Shown one piece after another: positions 10,748-19,903 of a DNA stretch of 64,000 nt. How positions within the stretch are numbered: the stretch's first letter is position 1; each line of letters begins with the position of its first letter. The stretch lies in NCBI RefSeq assembly GCF_032884065.1, contig NC_088866.1, positions 57,371,866-57,435,865 of the forward strand. Direction: 5' to 3'. The notes beneath the pieces were generated by a model. It was not told the DNA's origin. It did no database searches and saw nothing but the letters and a program-made list of their open reading frames with translations. The translations under genes and the position numbers were made by a program. Origin of the DNA: Artemia franciscana. Taxonomy: Eukaryota; Arthropoda; Branchiopoda; Anostraca; Artemiidae.

Positions 10748-11011
10748 ATTTGTAGTTAATTTTAATATTTTTACGTGTGCCTATAAATTAGAATTTTTTA
10801 GGCAAGCATTCATTTCGTCTGCAGGAGTTAAACTACGTAAAAATTGCGAATATACAACATTCTTGGCTTTCCCATTGTCTCTGCATATACAAAGCCGTAT
10901 GGACTAATAATGACATCATATGCAAACGCTCTTTTTACAAACAAACAAACATGCATACATACAACTCGTTTTTATATAGATAGATAGATAGATAGATAGA
11001 TAAAATACAAA

Positions 11012-11338
11012 TTAACTGCGTAAAACTTGCGAATATACAACATTCTTCGCTGTCCAATTGTCGCTGCATATAAATAGATTGTCAGGTTTACCGACCCTCG
11101 AACATGCAACGTACAATTGTCAATGGGAAAAACAATCAGTATTAAGATCTATACCACATTTTTCTAATGATTGACCTTGAGCTTTGTTAATGGTGATTGC
11201 AAATGCTAATCGAATTGGGAATTGCAATCTTTTAAATTGAAAAGGCAGATCCGTTGGAATCTTGGGAATGCAAGGAATAAGAACAGCCTCACCCTCAAAA
11301 GGCCCTGTCAAGATTGTGGCCTCTATTAGGTTTTCCAT
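11012..11338 (-). pseudogene. Helitron helicase extreme C-terminus with stop
   Basis: Encodes ENLIEATILTGPFEGEAVLI, FQFKRLQFPIRLAFAITINK and CGIDLNTDCFSH, then TGA where sister copies have Gly, then QLYVACSRVGKPDNLFICSD to VVYSQVLRS and TAA. It is joined by a deletion to the Rep-domain fragment upstream on the minus strand (11326-11817). Confidence 0.75.
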
Positions 11339-11817
11339 TTCTTAAAAGTATTATTGGTAGGCCTATTTTTAGTTGTAGCACGTGTGGTGGAAACCCTGAG
11401 AATAATATCTCGAGGTAAAAACTGATCACCGACCATAACGATGGCCACTTCGTCGATAGTTGGAGCATTGTATCTACGCACATGTTGGCCAGGAGGCGTT
11501 TTGTCAGCGGAAATAACAATTTTATGCGTATAAGTAGGCATCAAATCGATGGCTGTTTTGAACAGACGCACTAAATTATTATTTTCGTGGAAAAGATGTT
11601 GTAATTGGGAAACGATTGTCCTTTCAATGTTGGGAGAAATTTCGCAACGTGCATTCAATTCAGAATTTCTATCACTGATGAAGTACAATTGTAAAAATTT
11701 ATGATTCTCGCCTGAGAATGGTAGAAGAGACCCTGCTCTATGATAAATTTGCCCTTTTACTTTGAAAGTAGACATAAATTGATCTGGATTTTCAATTTGG
11801 GCTCCAAACGACGTCAT
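11326..11817 (-). pseudogene. Helitron Rep N-terminal domain fragment
   Basis: The first ~100 residues match the Helitron-like N-terminal domain: FMSTFKVKGQIYHRAGSLLP, KFLQLYFISDRNSELNARCE, then LFHENNNLVRLFKTAIDLMP. A segment HVRRYNAPTIDEVAIVMVGD follows. Near 11395 the protein switches abruptly to a piece of the helicase around THVLQLKI-type sequence in another frame, showing an internal deletion of more than a thousand bases compared with an intact element. Confidence 0.75.
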
Positions 11818-11860
11818 TTGGAAACATGAGTTGTATTTTCTGATTCATTTATATTCCTTA

Positions 11861-12660
11861 CTAGCTGTTGGGGTGGCGCTTCGCGCCACCCCAACACCTA
11901 GTTGGTGGGGGCGCTTCGCGCCCCCCCCCAAGCCCCCCCGCGCGCGTAAGTCGTTACGCGCCATAATAGTTACGCGCCATTGTAGTTGTGTCCCTATGTC
12001 CCACCTGTGAATATAGAAATATATATATATATATGGTTTTAACTACGTAAAACTTGCGAATATACAACATTCTTTGCTGTCCCATTGTCTTTGCATATAA
12101 ATAGATTGTCAGGTTATCCCCCTGTTTCCCCCGGTGTCCCCGTTGTAGTTGTGTCCCTGTGTCCCGGTCGTCATTTATATTCCCTGTGTCCCGGGTCCCG
12201 GTCATCATTTGTATCCCGGTGTCCCGGTCTGTATATACATTCGTTTTTTAGTTTTGTTTTTCTCCTTTTTTTTTTCCTTTTTTTTTCTTTTTTAGCTTAT
12301 TTAGATTTTTAGATTTTTTAGTTTTTTTTATTAGTTTTTAGTTTTTATTTCTTTTTAGTTTTTTTGTCCCGGTCGTCATTTATATCCCCCTGTTTCCCCC
12401 GGTGTCCCCGCCTTTTTTTTAGTTTTTTTAGTTTTTTAGCTTTTTTATTAGTTTTTAGTTTTTTTTGTAGTTTTTGCCTTTTTTTAGTTTTTTTAGTTTT
12501 TTAGCTTTTTTATTTTTTTTATTAGTTTTTAGTTTTTTTTGTAGTTTTTGCCTTTTTTTAGTTTTTTCAGTTTTGACGTCACCTGATCCAGTTTTTTCAG
12601 GTGACGTCACCTGATCCACGATCCACAGATCCACAGACAACTTATTTTTATATATATAGA
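11861..12660 (-). mobile_element. nested non-autonomous Helitron
   Basis: An 800-bp element with its own 3' hairpin and CTAG (11864-11861) and its own 5' TC end at 12660 (TCTATATATATAAAAATAAG), lying between A11860 and T12661. The interior holds GTCCCGG-type and A-rich tandem repeats. A minus-strand frame at 12455-12640 reads a lysine-rich low-complexity string from these repeats and is probably not a protein. Since it sits within the 9633-13961 Helitron it inserted later. Confidence 0.75.
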
Positions 12661-13710
12661 TAGTTTTTTTTTTTTTACTTATGTCCTGGTCGTCATTTAT
12701 ACTCCCTGTGTCCCGGTGCTTTGTTGATTGCTAATCGAACATTCCTTTTGTCCTGGTCGCTTTCTCTTTGAGTGTCGTCATTTATTAGTTTTTTCCTTTT
12801 TTTTTAGTTTTTTATTGGTTTTTACCTTTATTTTAGCTTATTTTTCAGTTTTTTCCTTTTTTTTAGTTTTTTTTTATTTTTTATTTTTTTTAGTTTTTTA
12901 CCTTTTTTTAGTTTTTTTAGTTTTTTTAGTTTTTTAGCTTTTTTACTTTTTTTATTAGTTTTTAGTTTTTTTTTGTAGTTTTTGCCTTTTTTTAGTTTTT
13001 TCAGTTTTTTTTTTAGTTTTTTATTGGTTTTTACCTTTATAGTTTTTTTAGTTTTTTAGCTTTTTTATTTTTTTTATTAGTTTTTAGTTTTTTTTTGTAG
13101 TTTTTGCCTTTTTTTAGTTTTTTCAGTTTTGACGTCACCTAATCCAGTTTTTTCAGGTGACGTCACCTGACACATCCATCCACACATCCACAGACAGACA
13201 ACTTATTTTTATATATAGAAAGATAGAAGATAGATGTCCCGGTGTCCCGGTCGTCATTTATATCCCCCTGTTTTATATCCCGCTTATTTTTCAGTTTTTT
13301 CCTTTTTTTAGTTTTTTTTTACTTTTTTAGTTCTTTTAGTTTTTACGTTTTTTAGTTTTTTTTAGTTTTTTAGATGAATTTTTTTTTTTTAGTTTTTTAC
13401 CTTTTTTCTTTTTAGTTTTTTATTGGTTTTTACCTTTTTTTAGCTTTTTATCTTTTTTATTTTTTTTTATTTTTATTTTTAATTTTATTAGTATTCTTTT
13501 TCTCTTCTATTTTTCATTTTTCCTTTTTTTTAGTTTTTTTTAGTTTTTAGTTTTTTAAGTTTTTTCCTTTTTTTAGTTTCTTCAGTTTTTTTAGTTTTTC
13601 GGCTTTTTTATTTTTTTATTAGTTTTTAGTTTTTTTGTAGTTTTTGCCTTTTTTTAGTTTTTTCAGTTTTTTTTTTAGTTTTTAGTTTTTTACCTTTTTT
13701 AGCCTAACCA
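12240..13710. repeat. T-rich (TTTTTAGTTTTT) tandem repeat array
   Basis: About 1.4 kb dominated by variants of TTTTTTAGTTTTT arranged in longer units of roughly 70 bp that include TTTGTAGTTTTTGCCTTTTT and TTTTAGCTTTTTTATTTTTT. It is interrupted by GACGTCACCTGATCCA-type Helitron 5' segments (about 12575-12660 and 13130-13220) and by GTCCCGGTCGTCATTTATAT blocks. The plus-strand Helitron has a single short A-rich version after its charged frame at 6738, so the array looks like an expansion of that segment. Confidence 0.75.
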
Positions 13711-13778
13711 GGATTTGAACCTGGGACCTTCATTGTCCGTTCTGACACCCTCTCTCACCGAGTGACTACTCCAGCATG
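13701..13778 (-). repeat. tRNA-like sequence (tRNA-derived SINE or pseudogene)
   Basis: On the minus strand there is a perfect T-arm, CCAGG-TTCAAAT-CCTGG, containing the canonical B box GGTTCAAATCC. An A-box-like TAGTCACTCGG lies about 50 bases upstream, with a possible anticodon arm (TGTC/GACA) between. The acceptor stem does not pair, so it is not a functional tRNA. It lies inside the Helitron block. Confidence 0.5.
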
Positions 13779-13961
13779 TTCATTTTGGTGTTTTAAATGG
13801 TATATTATTAACCAAATTAATGTGTTTTACAATATACTAAGCATCGTCATAACAAAAATGACGGCAACTAATTTCATGACGTCAGCCGAAACATGACGTC
13901 ACCTGATCCACAGATCCACAGACCCACAGACAGACAGACAACTTATTTATATATATATAGA

Positions 13962-15054
13962 TATGAGAGGGTTCAACCCCTCGTCAATACCCCACTCTTT
14001 ACACTAAAGCTTAAATTTTGTCCAAATTCCTTAAGAATGACCCCTGAATCACAAAGGCTATAGAATAAATAGTTGAAGTTACTAAAAATACTTTAGCATA
14101 AAGAGCATGGTATTGCAAGGAGGTAAACCCCTCATATGCATAATAATTTCTGTTTGTTTTAAGTTTTAATGATGCTCTTTACTTTCAGTTGAAAAAAACT
14201 TTTCATATTTATTTTTTCATTATTTTTTGTAAATAATGCTAGAAAATCCAATGCCCCCTTCATTGAAATTCTCTTCCCCCATGGAAAGATCCTCCCATGT
14301 ACCCCCCATCAAATTCCCCCTCCCCCAAACCACAAAAAATCCCCCTTAAAACGTCTGTACACTTCCCAATAGCCATTATTATATGTAAACATGGGTCAAA
14401 GTTTGTAACTTGCAGTCCTTCCCATGGGGACTGTGGGGGAGTAAGTTGTCCCCAAAGACATAGTTATTAGGTTTTCCAACTATGGTGAATAAAATGGCTA
14501 TCTCAAAGTAATTTTGATGTGGTGACTTTGGGGAAAAAATGAGCATGGGAGGGAATGTTTTCAGGTGCCCTAGAATTTTTTTTGGTCACTTAAAAAGGGC
14601 ACTGGAACTTTTAATTCCCATTAGAATAAGCCCTCTTGCAACATTCTAGGACCACTGAGTCAATACAATCACCCCTGGGAAAAAAACAAAAAACAAAATA
14701 ACAAATAGACAAGCATCCATGATCTTTCTTCTTGCAAAAAATGCAAAATTCCACATTTTTGTAGATAGGAGCTTGAAACTTCTAAAATTGGGTTCTCTGA
14801 TATGCTGAATCTGATGGTGTAATTTTTGTTAAGATTCTATGACTTTTAGGGGGTGTGTTTCCCCCTATTTTCTAAAATGAGGCAAATTTTCTTAGGTTTG
14901 TAACTTTTGATGGGTAAGACTAATCTTGATGAAAACTTATATATTTAAAATCAGCATTAAAATGTAATTCTTTTGATGTAACTATTGTCCATTTTTTAGA
15001 GTTTTGGTTACTATTGAGCCAAGTTGCTCCTTACTATAGTTTGTTACCATGAAC
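13962..15054. repeat. dispersed palindromic repeat family, right part
   Basis: Continuation of the repeat broken at 9632. It contains CACTCTTTACACTAAAGCTT and its inverted partner ACTTTAGCATAAAGAGCATG, then TTTTAAGTTTTAATGATGCT and CTTTACTTTC, C-rich AT-poor blocks, and an end near TTGCTCCTTACTATAG. No coding capacity was seen. Confidence 0.55.
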
Positions 15055-15402
15055 TGTTTGATGCAAATACATTTTCTAAATTTTGAAGAAGAAAAAACAT
15101 TGATATGGCTCAGAATTCTACTGAAATAATAGGAATTGCATTTTCAGAACTAAAGGCAGAGAAAAAGCAACTGGTAACCGAAAATTAAGGTAAAATTTTG
15201 TTTTGTCAAACTTTCAATTTTCAAAAACTGAAACAGGTTTCAAAAACCTGTCATGTAGGCAAATATCAGAGCCCTCTAGAAGGAGATGGAGTGGAGGTGG
15301 GTACTTTAAAATACCTTCCCAAGATATACTTTAGCCTGTAGACCCATCCCTAAAAGTTTCATTTTCCTAACCTAACCTCTTTCCAAGATAGCAAGAAGTT
15401 AG
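15055..15402. mobile_element. GGTAAAATT palindromic element, right half
   Basis: Carries the right-hand family blocks ACATTGATATGGCTCAGAAT, CAGAACTAAAGGCAGAGAAA, ACCTGTCATGTAGGCAAAT and TTCATTTTCCTAACCTAA, ending with GATAGCAAGAAGT. It abuts the left half of the next copy at about 15405. Confidence 0.6.
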
Positions 15403-15678
15403 CAAGAAAGACTTTTTGCTATCTTGGGAAGGGTTTAGGTTAGGAACATGAAACTTTCAGGGATGAATCTACAGAATAAAATATGTCTTGGGAAGGTATT
15501 TTGAAGCAACTACCTCTACTCTCTCTCTAGAGGGCCCTGACCTTTGATGACCTTAAAAATATGTGTATTATAAAAGTGAAACTTTGTGAAATACATCTTC
15601 TGCTTAATTGAAGTACAACAAGATTGGGTAAAATTCTAGTCAATTGACTTCTTGCTATCTTGGAAAGGGTTTAGGTTA

Positions 15679-15799
15679 TGTTGTGTTTAGTGCTTTTATG
15701 CTTATGCTTGCTGCTTAGTATCTTATGATTGCTGTTTGCTTATGTAGTTTTATTGCAGGTCGGTTGGCTTAATAAATTAATCTACTTGGTAACAATACA
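15679..15799 (+). repeat. 5' LTR
   Basis: Runs from TGTTGTGTTTAGTGC to GGTAACAATACA. Compared with the 3' LTR it has an extra 6 bp (a duplicated TATGCT-type step) and a few substitutions. An AATAAA signal lies within TTAATAAATTAATC. Confidence 0.9.
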
Positions 15800-15812
15800 T
15801 GGTGTCAGAAGT
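15800..15812 (+). other. putative primer-binding site
   Basis: TGGTGTCAGAAGT directly follows the LTR, the position at which a tRNA 3' end primes minus-strand synthesis. The tRNA is not identified. Confidence 0.5.
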
Positions 15813-15819
15813 TTCAGAA

Positions 15820-16305
15820 ATGGACAATCTTCTTCCATGCCCATCATTCAACTGGGAATCAGCCAGTCTACAAGCATGGACAAAATTTGAACAGCATGTG
15901 AATCTCATATTCAGTGGACTGCCAATTCCCAAAGAGTTTGATGACTTCTTTGCTGGGATAGGTAAACTCCCAGAAAAAGTAGAGATCCATGTAGAAAAGA
16001 ATGCAATCCCATCCATTAATCCTGTCAGGAGAATAACTTTTACCTTACATGAGAGGGTTAAAAGCGAACTGGAGCCCCTGGAAAAATTAGACATCATTGA
16101 AAGAGTGGTGGCTCCAACCAAGTGGGTTAATTCAATCATGGCTGTGGAAAAGTCAGACGGTTCGTTACGTTTATGCTTGGATCCAAGAGAGCTTAATAAA
16201 TCCATACAAAGGCCCTATTATCCAATGCCAACTTTTGAAGATATAGCAGCCAAAATTCATGGCCATAATAAGTTCTCTAAGCTTGATGCAACATCTGGGT
16301 ATTAG
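15820..16305 (+). pseudogene. gag N-terminus fused to RT N-terminus
   Basis: Starts at ATG 15820 (MDNLLPC). The first ~35 residues (SFNWESASLQAWTKFEQHV) resemble the start of a Mag-type Gag. The frame then runs directly into the pol segment preceding RT (FAGIGKLPEKVEIHV), followed by RT motifs LEKLDIIERVVAPTKWVNS, GSLRLCLDPRELN and FSKLDATSGY. Most of gag, the zinc knuckle and the protease are therefore deleted in frame. It ends at TAG 16303-16305, inside RT. Confidence 0.8.
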
Positions 16306-16827
16306 ATGCTGGCATTAACTGAGAAGTCTTCACTTGTCACAACTTTCAACACCCCATTTGGCAGGTACAAATACAAAAGAATGCCGTTTGGATTAATATG
16401 TGCACAAGACAAATTCCAGTGAAAGATGGAAGAAACCTTTGACAACTTGAAAGGCGTTGGCGTCATTGTTGACAATATCCTTGTATCAGGAAAAGATGAA
16501 GAACATGATGAGAATTTAAGGAAAGTCCTAGAGAAGGCCAGAGAAGTTGGAGTAAGATTTAATCCAGAAAAATGCATATTCAGATCAACAAGCGTGCCAT
16601 ATTTCAGGCATCTAATAACTGCAGATGGTATCAAACCAGATCCTTCAAAAGTTCAAACCATAATTGAGATGCCACATCCATCAAACAAAGACGAATTGGC
16701 CACATTCCTTGGAATGACTAACTTCCTTTCAAAATACATTCCAAACTTGTCATCTCTAAACTACCCCTCAGAGAGTTGGGAAAACAAACTGTCTTTGAGT
16801 GGACCAATGAACATGCAACAGCAATGA
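16306..16827 (+). pseudogene. reverse transcriptase palm/thumb, broken
   Basis: Continues RT after the stop at 16303: SSLVTTFNTPFGRYKYKRMP, FGLICAQDKFQ, a second stop (TGA at about 16420), then VGVIVDNILVSGKDEEHDEN. The catalytic box should be a double Asp but reads V-D-N here, so one metal-binding Asp is lost. EKCIFRSTSVPYFRHLITAD and LATFLGMTNFLSKYIPNLS are the downstream RT motifs. A frameshift near 16776 moves the sequence into the next frame. Confidence 0.8.
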
Positions 16828-17489
16828 ATAGAATCAGAACTTCAATCTGCAATAACCTTGCAACCTTTGATACTAAGGCAAAATCTGTTGAGATGAAAAC
16901 TGACACTTCCAAGCATGGTCTCAGGGCAGAGTTGAGCATAGGTGGAAAAATTGTTGCTTTTGGATCAAGGGCTCTCACATCAACAGAACAAAACTATTCT
17001 CAGATTGAAAAAGAGCTATATGCTATCCTCTATGGCTGTAAAAAATTTCATCAATATGTCTATGGGAGGAGAATCATTGCACATACAGATCATAAGCCAC
17101 TGGAGGCTATATTGTCAAAACCACTAAGCCAAGCCCCTCCCAGGCTCCAAAGAATGATGATTCAGCTGCAGCCATACAATATTACAGTTCAATATGTTAA
17201 AGGAAAGGACTTACCAGTTGCAGACACACTGTCAAGACTGCATCCACCCCACTTTGATGAAGAATGTTCCCTGGAGATTGAATTCCATGTTCACTCTGTT
17301 ATGAAAAGTATCCCAGTCAGTGATAAGAAGATGGGGATCATCTTGGAAGAAAATAAGAGAGACCCAATTATGATAGAACCTCGGTCATACAAAAAGGATG
17401 GCCAAACCACCAACACTAGTGTTCTGCTAGCATCCAACCTTACTGGAATGTTAGGGATGAGTTGTCCATGGTTGATGGCATCATTTTAA
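16776..17489 (+). pseudogene. Gypsy RNase H domain
   Basis: Motifs in order: VFEWTNEHATAMNRIRTSI, VEMKTDTSKHGLRAELS (first RNase H Asp), AFGSRALTSTEQNYSQIEKE (catalytic Glu), YGRRIIAHTDHKPLEAILSK (Asp), LQPYNITVQYVKGKDLPVAD and TLSRL. This is the best-preserved part of the element and is open for 237 codons. After about residue 200 it leaves the correct frame and ends at 17489. Confidence 0.85.
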
Positions 17490-18736
17490 AAGGAAATAGA
17501 GTTGTCATTCCAAGAGCATTATGAAGGGACATTCTGCAGCAATTACACATATCACACCTAGGGATGGAGAAAAGCAAGCAAAGAGCCAGAAACTCCGTTT
17601 ACTGGCCAAATATGAATTCAGCTATAGAAGATCTAATCTGGAACTGCAAAGTTTGTGGGAAATTTTCCAGAAATAATCAGAAAGAACCAGTGATATTGAC
17701 ACAAATCCCACAGTATCCTTGGGAATACCTGGGTATTGACCTTTGCAAGATCAATGGAAGAGACTATATAGTAACCAGTGACTACTATAGTCATTTCATA
17801 GAGATTGACCAAGTCAAACCGGCAACCTCTTCAGAAGTAATAAAGAAGCTCAAGGCCCATTTTGCTAGATATGGTATTCCAGAAAAAAATTGGTCTGACA
17901 ATGGACTACAGTTTACATCTTATGAATTCCAGTCCTTTTTGCAGAAATGGGACACCCAGCATCTGACTTCAAGTCCTAATTTCCTGTAATCTAGTGGCCA
18001 TGCTGAGAAGGCTGTGGATATAGCAAGTAGGATCATGCTAAAAGCTATAGAGTCCAATACAGACCCCTACCTTGGTCTTTTAGAATATCAGAATACTCCA
18101 ATAGATGGTGAGGCATCACCTGCCCAGCTTCTTATGAGTAGAAGTTTAAGATCCATCCTTCCCTGTAGTCGGCAGCAACTGGAGCCAAATATTGTTCCAA
18201 AGACAAAGTTCCTCAAAGCAAGAACTAGTTGACAAGAAAGGCAGAAGCAGAACTATGATAAGGCTTCTAAAGATCTAATAGAGTTGAAAGACAACCAACC
18301 CATTTGGGTCAAGCTGTCAAAGGAAGCTACATGTTGGATGAAAGGTGTAGTGACGTCATGCATATCTCCAAGATCTTACCTTATACAAGCCAAAAATGGT
18401 AGATTTTATTGCAGAAATTGGGCCTATTTGAAACCATGGTCCAGTGCTGAAGGCAACAGTGCTCAACAATCTTCAAGATTCACAGGGGTTGAAGACCTTC
18501 CAGCAGAAATTCACCCTCCTGTGACTCAATCCTCTTCTACAAAAAAGGCTGATCCAAAGACTCCAGATAATTGTAGTACTGGAGAAATCTTCCAAGACAG
18601 CCTATACAGAACCCTAAGAAATCCAACACCCCCTCCAGCAGCAAACAGTGAAAGCAGAAATGGAGAGGATTATTCAAAACCCTATGTAACAAGAACTGGT
18701 AGAGTGGTTAACCCAAGGAAGATAATGGACATTTAA
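17490..18736 (+). pseudogene. Gypsy integrase, split by stops
   Basis: Three collinear pieces. 17564-17989 holds the zinc-binding region (LHISHLG just upstream, then WNCKVCGKF) and the core, with Asp in YLGIDLCKINGRDYIV and Asp in WSDNGLQFTSYEF. After TAA at 17987 the sequence resumes with SSGHAEKAVDIASR (catalytic Glu) in 18014-18232. After TGA at 18230, 18284-18736 holds the C-terminal domain (WVKLSKEATCWMKGVVTSC) and a Ser/Pro-rich tail. The triad residues are recognisable but the frame is broken. Confidence 0.8.
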
Positions 18737-18791
18737 ATTGCTAGTGTTTTCTTTTTTTGTGTGTGTGCTTTTATAGCACAATTATTATTGT

Positions 18792-18804
18792 GAAAGAAAG
18801 GAGA
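18792..18804 (+). other. polypurine tract
   Basis: GAAAGAAAGGAGA abuts the 3' LTR, the normal site for plus-strand priming. Confidence 0.75.
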
Positions 18805-18919
18805 TGTTGTGTTTAGTGCTTTTATGCTTGCTGCTCATTATCTTATGATTGCTGTTTGCTTATGTAGTTTTGTTGCAGGTTGGTTGGCTTAATAAATTAA
18901 TCTACTTGGTAACAATACA
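18805..18919 (+). repeat. 3' LTR
   Basis: 115 bp, TGTTGTGTTTAGTGC to GGTAACAATACA, direct repeat of 15679-15799. It is followed by the second GGTTA. Confidence 0.9.
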
Positions 18920-19903
18920 GGTTAGGAAAATGTAACTTTCAGGGATGGGTCTACAGGCTGAAATTTGTCCTGGGAAGGTGTTTTAAAGTACCCACCTGCA
19001 CTCCTTCTCACTCTAGAGGGCCCTGAAATTTGCCTAAATGACAGGTCTATAACCTATTGAAATTTTGACAAAACAACATTTTACCTTAATTTTCAGTTAC
19101 CAGTAGCTTTTTCTCTGCCTTTAGTTATGAAAATGCAATTTCTATTATTTGAGTAGAAATTTGAGCCATATCAATGTTTTTTTCAGAATTTAGGAAATGT
19201 ATTTGCATATCTTTAAAATCTTATAAAATGGAATTGAGCAAAGTTATGAAGCTAAAAACAATTGTGTTGTACTTCAATTAAGCAGAAGATCTATTTTGCA
19301 ACCATTCCACTTTTATAATATACATATTTTTAAAGGTTGTCAAAGTTCAGGCCCTCTAGAGGGAGAAGGAGTGGAGGTAGTTGCTTCAAAATACCTTCCT
19401 GGGACATACTTTAGTCTGTAGATTTATTCCTAGAAGTTTCATTTTCCTGACCTAAACCCTCTCTGAGATAGCAAGAAGTCAATTAACTAGAATTTTACCC
19501 AAAATTGTTTTTAGCTTCACAACTTTGCTCAATTCCATTTATAAGGTTTAAAAAGATATGTAAATACATTTCCTAAATTTTGAAGAAAAAAAACAAAAAA
19601 CAATGATATGGCTCAGAATTCTACTCAAATAACAGGAATTGCATTTTCAGAACTAAAGGCAGAGAAAAGGCAACTGGTAACTGAAAATTAAGGTAAAATG
19701 TTGTTTTGTCAAAATATCAATAGGTATAGACCTGTCATGTGGGTGAATTTCGGGGCCCTCTAGAGGGAGAAGGAGTGGAGGTGGGTACTTCAAAATACCT
19801 TCCTGGGACATACTTTAGCCTGTAGACTCATACCTGAAAGTTTCATTTTCCTAACCTAAACCCTTTCTGAGATAGCAAGAAGTCGATCAACTAGAATTTT
19901 ACC

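Larger units (their letters stand above)
9633..13961 (-). mobile_element. composite Helitron block in minus orientation
   Basis: On the minus strand the block starts with TC at 13961 (TCTATATATATATAAATAAG) and ends with the same GTTGGGGTGGCG hairpin and CTAG at 9636-9633. It lies precisely between A9632 and T13962, the expected AT target with no duplication. Inside, in minus-strand order, are a tRNA-like segment, long A-rich tandem repeats, a second 5'-like end near 13219, a complete nested Helitron (11861-12660), a Rep-domain fragment, and two helicase C-termini separated by internal 5'-end-like repeats. It is a compound of at least two and probably more insertion or tandem events. Confidence 0.75.
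15679..18919 (+). mobile_element. Gypsy (Ty3)-type LTR retrotransposon, defective
   Basis: A 3.24-kb element with direct terminal repeats (121 and 115 bp), TG...CA ends, a 5-bp target duplication GGTTA (15674-15678 and 18920-18924), a likely primer-binding site right after the 5' LTR, and a purine tract right before the 3' LTR. Domains run in the Gypsy order: gag start, RT, RNase H, integrase. The gag remainder and protease are deleted and stops and frameshifts break pol, so it is immobile by itself. The protein pattern resembles the Mag clade; I have not tested that. Confidence 0.9.
15627..19499. mobile_element. GGTAAAATT element (inner copy carrying the LTR element)
   Basis: Left end GGTAAAATTCTAGTCAATTG at 15627, right end CTAGAATTTTACC at 19499. 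The 8-bp target duplication is CAAGATTG (15619-15626) against CAAAATTG (19500-19507), one mismatch. The two pieces 15627-15678 and 18920-19499 rejoin at GGTTA to restore the family motif TTTAGGTTAGGAAAATG once the LTR element is removed. Confidence 0.8.
15405..19903. mobile_element. GGTAAAATT element (outer host copy of the nest)
   Basis: The left part (about 15405-15626) and the right part (19500-19903) together make one family copy, split in the family's conserved GAAGTACAACAAAATTG region. The insertion is the inner copy at 15627-19499, flanked by CAAGATTG and CAAAATTG. The right end closes with CTAGAATTTTACC at 19903. The left terminus is eroded. Confidence 0.7.

Noticed and set aside
12455..12937. 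Lysine-rich (minus) and Phe-rich (plus) open frames
   Set aside because: Low-complexity products of the TTTTTAGTTTTT array; no domain or start context.
13701..13778. Functional tRNA gene
   Set aside because: The T-arm is perfect but the acceptor stem does not pair and the anticodon arm is irregular.
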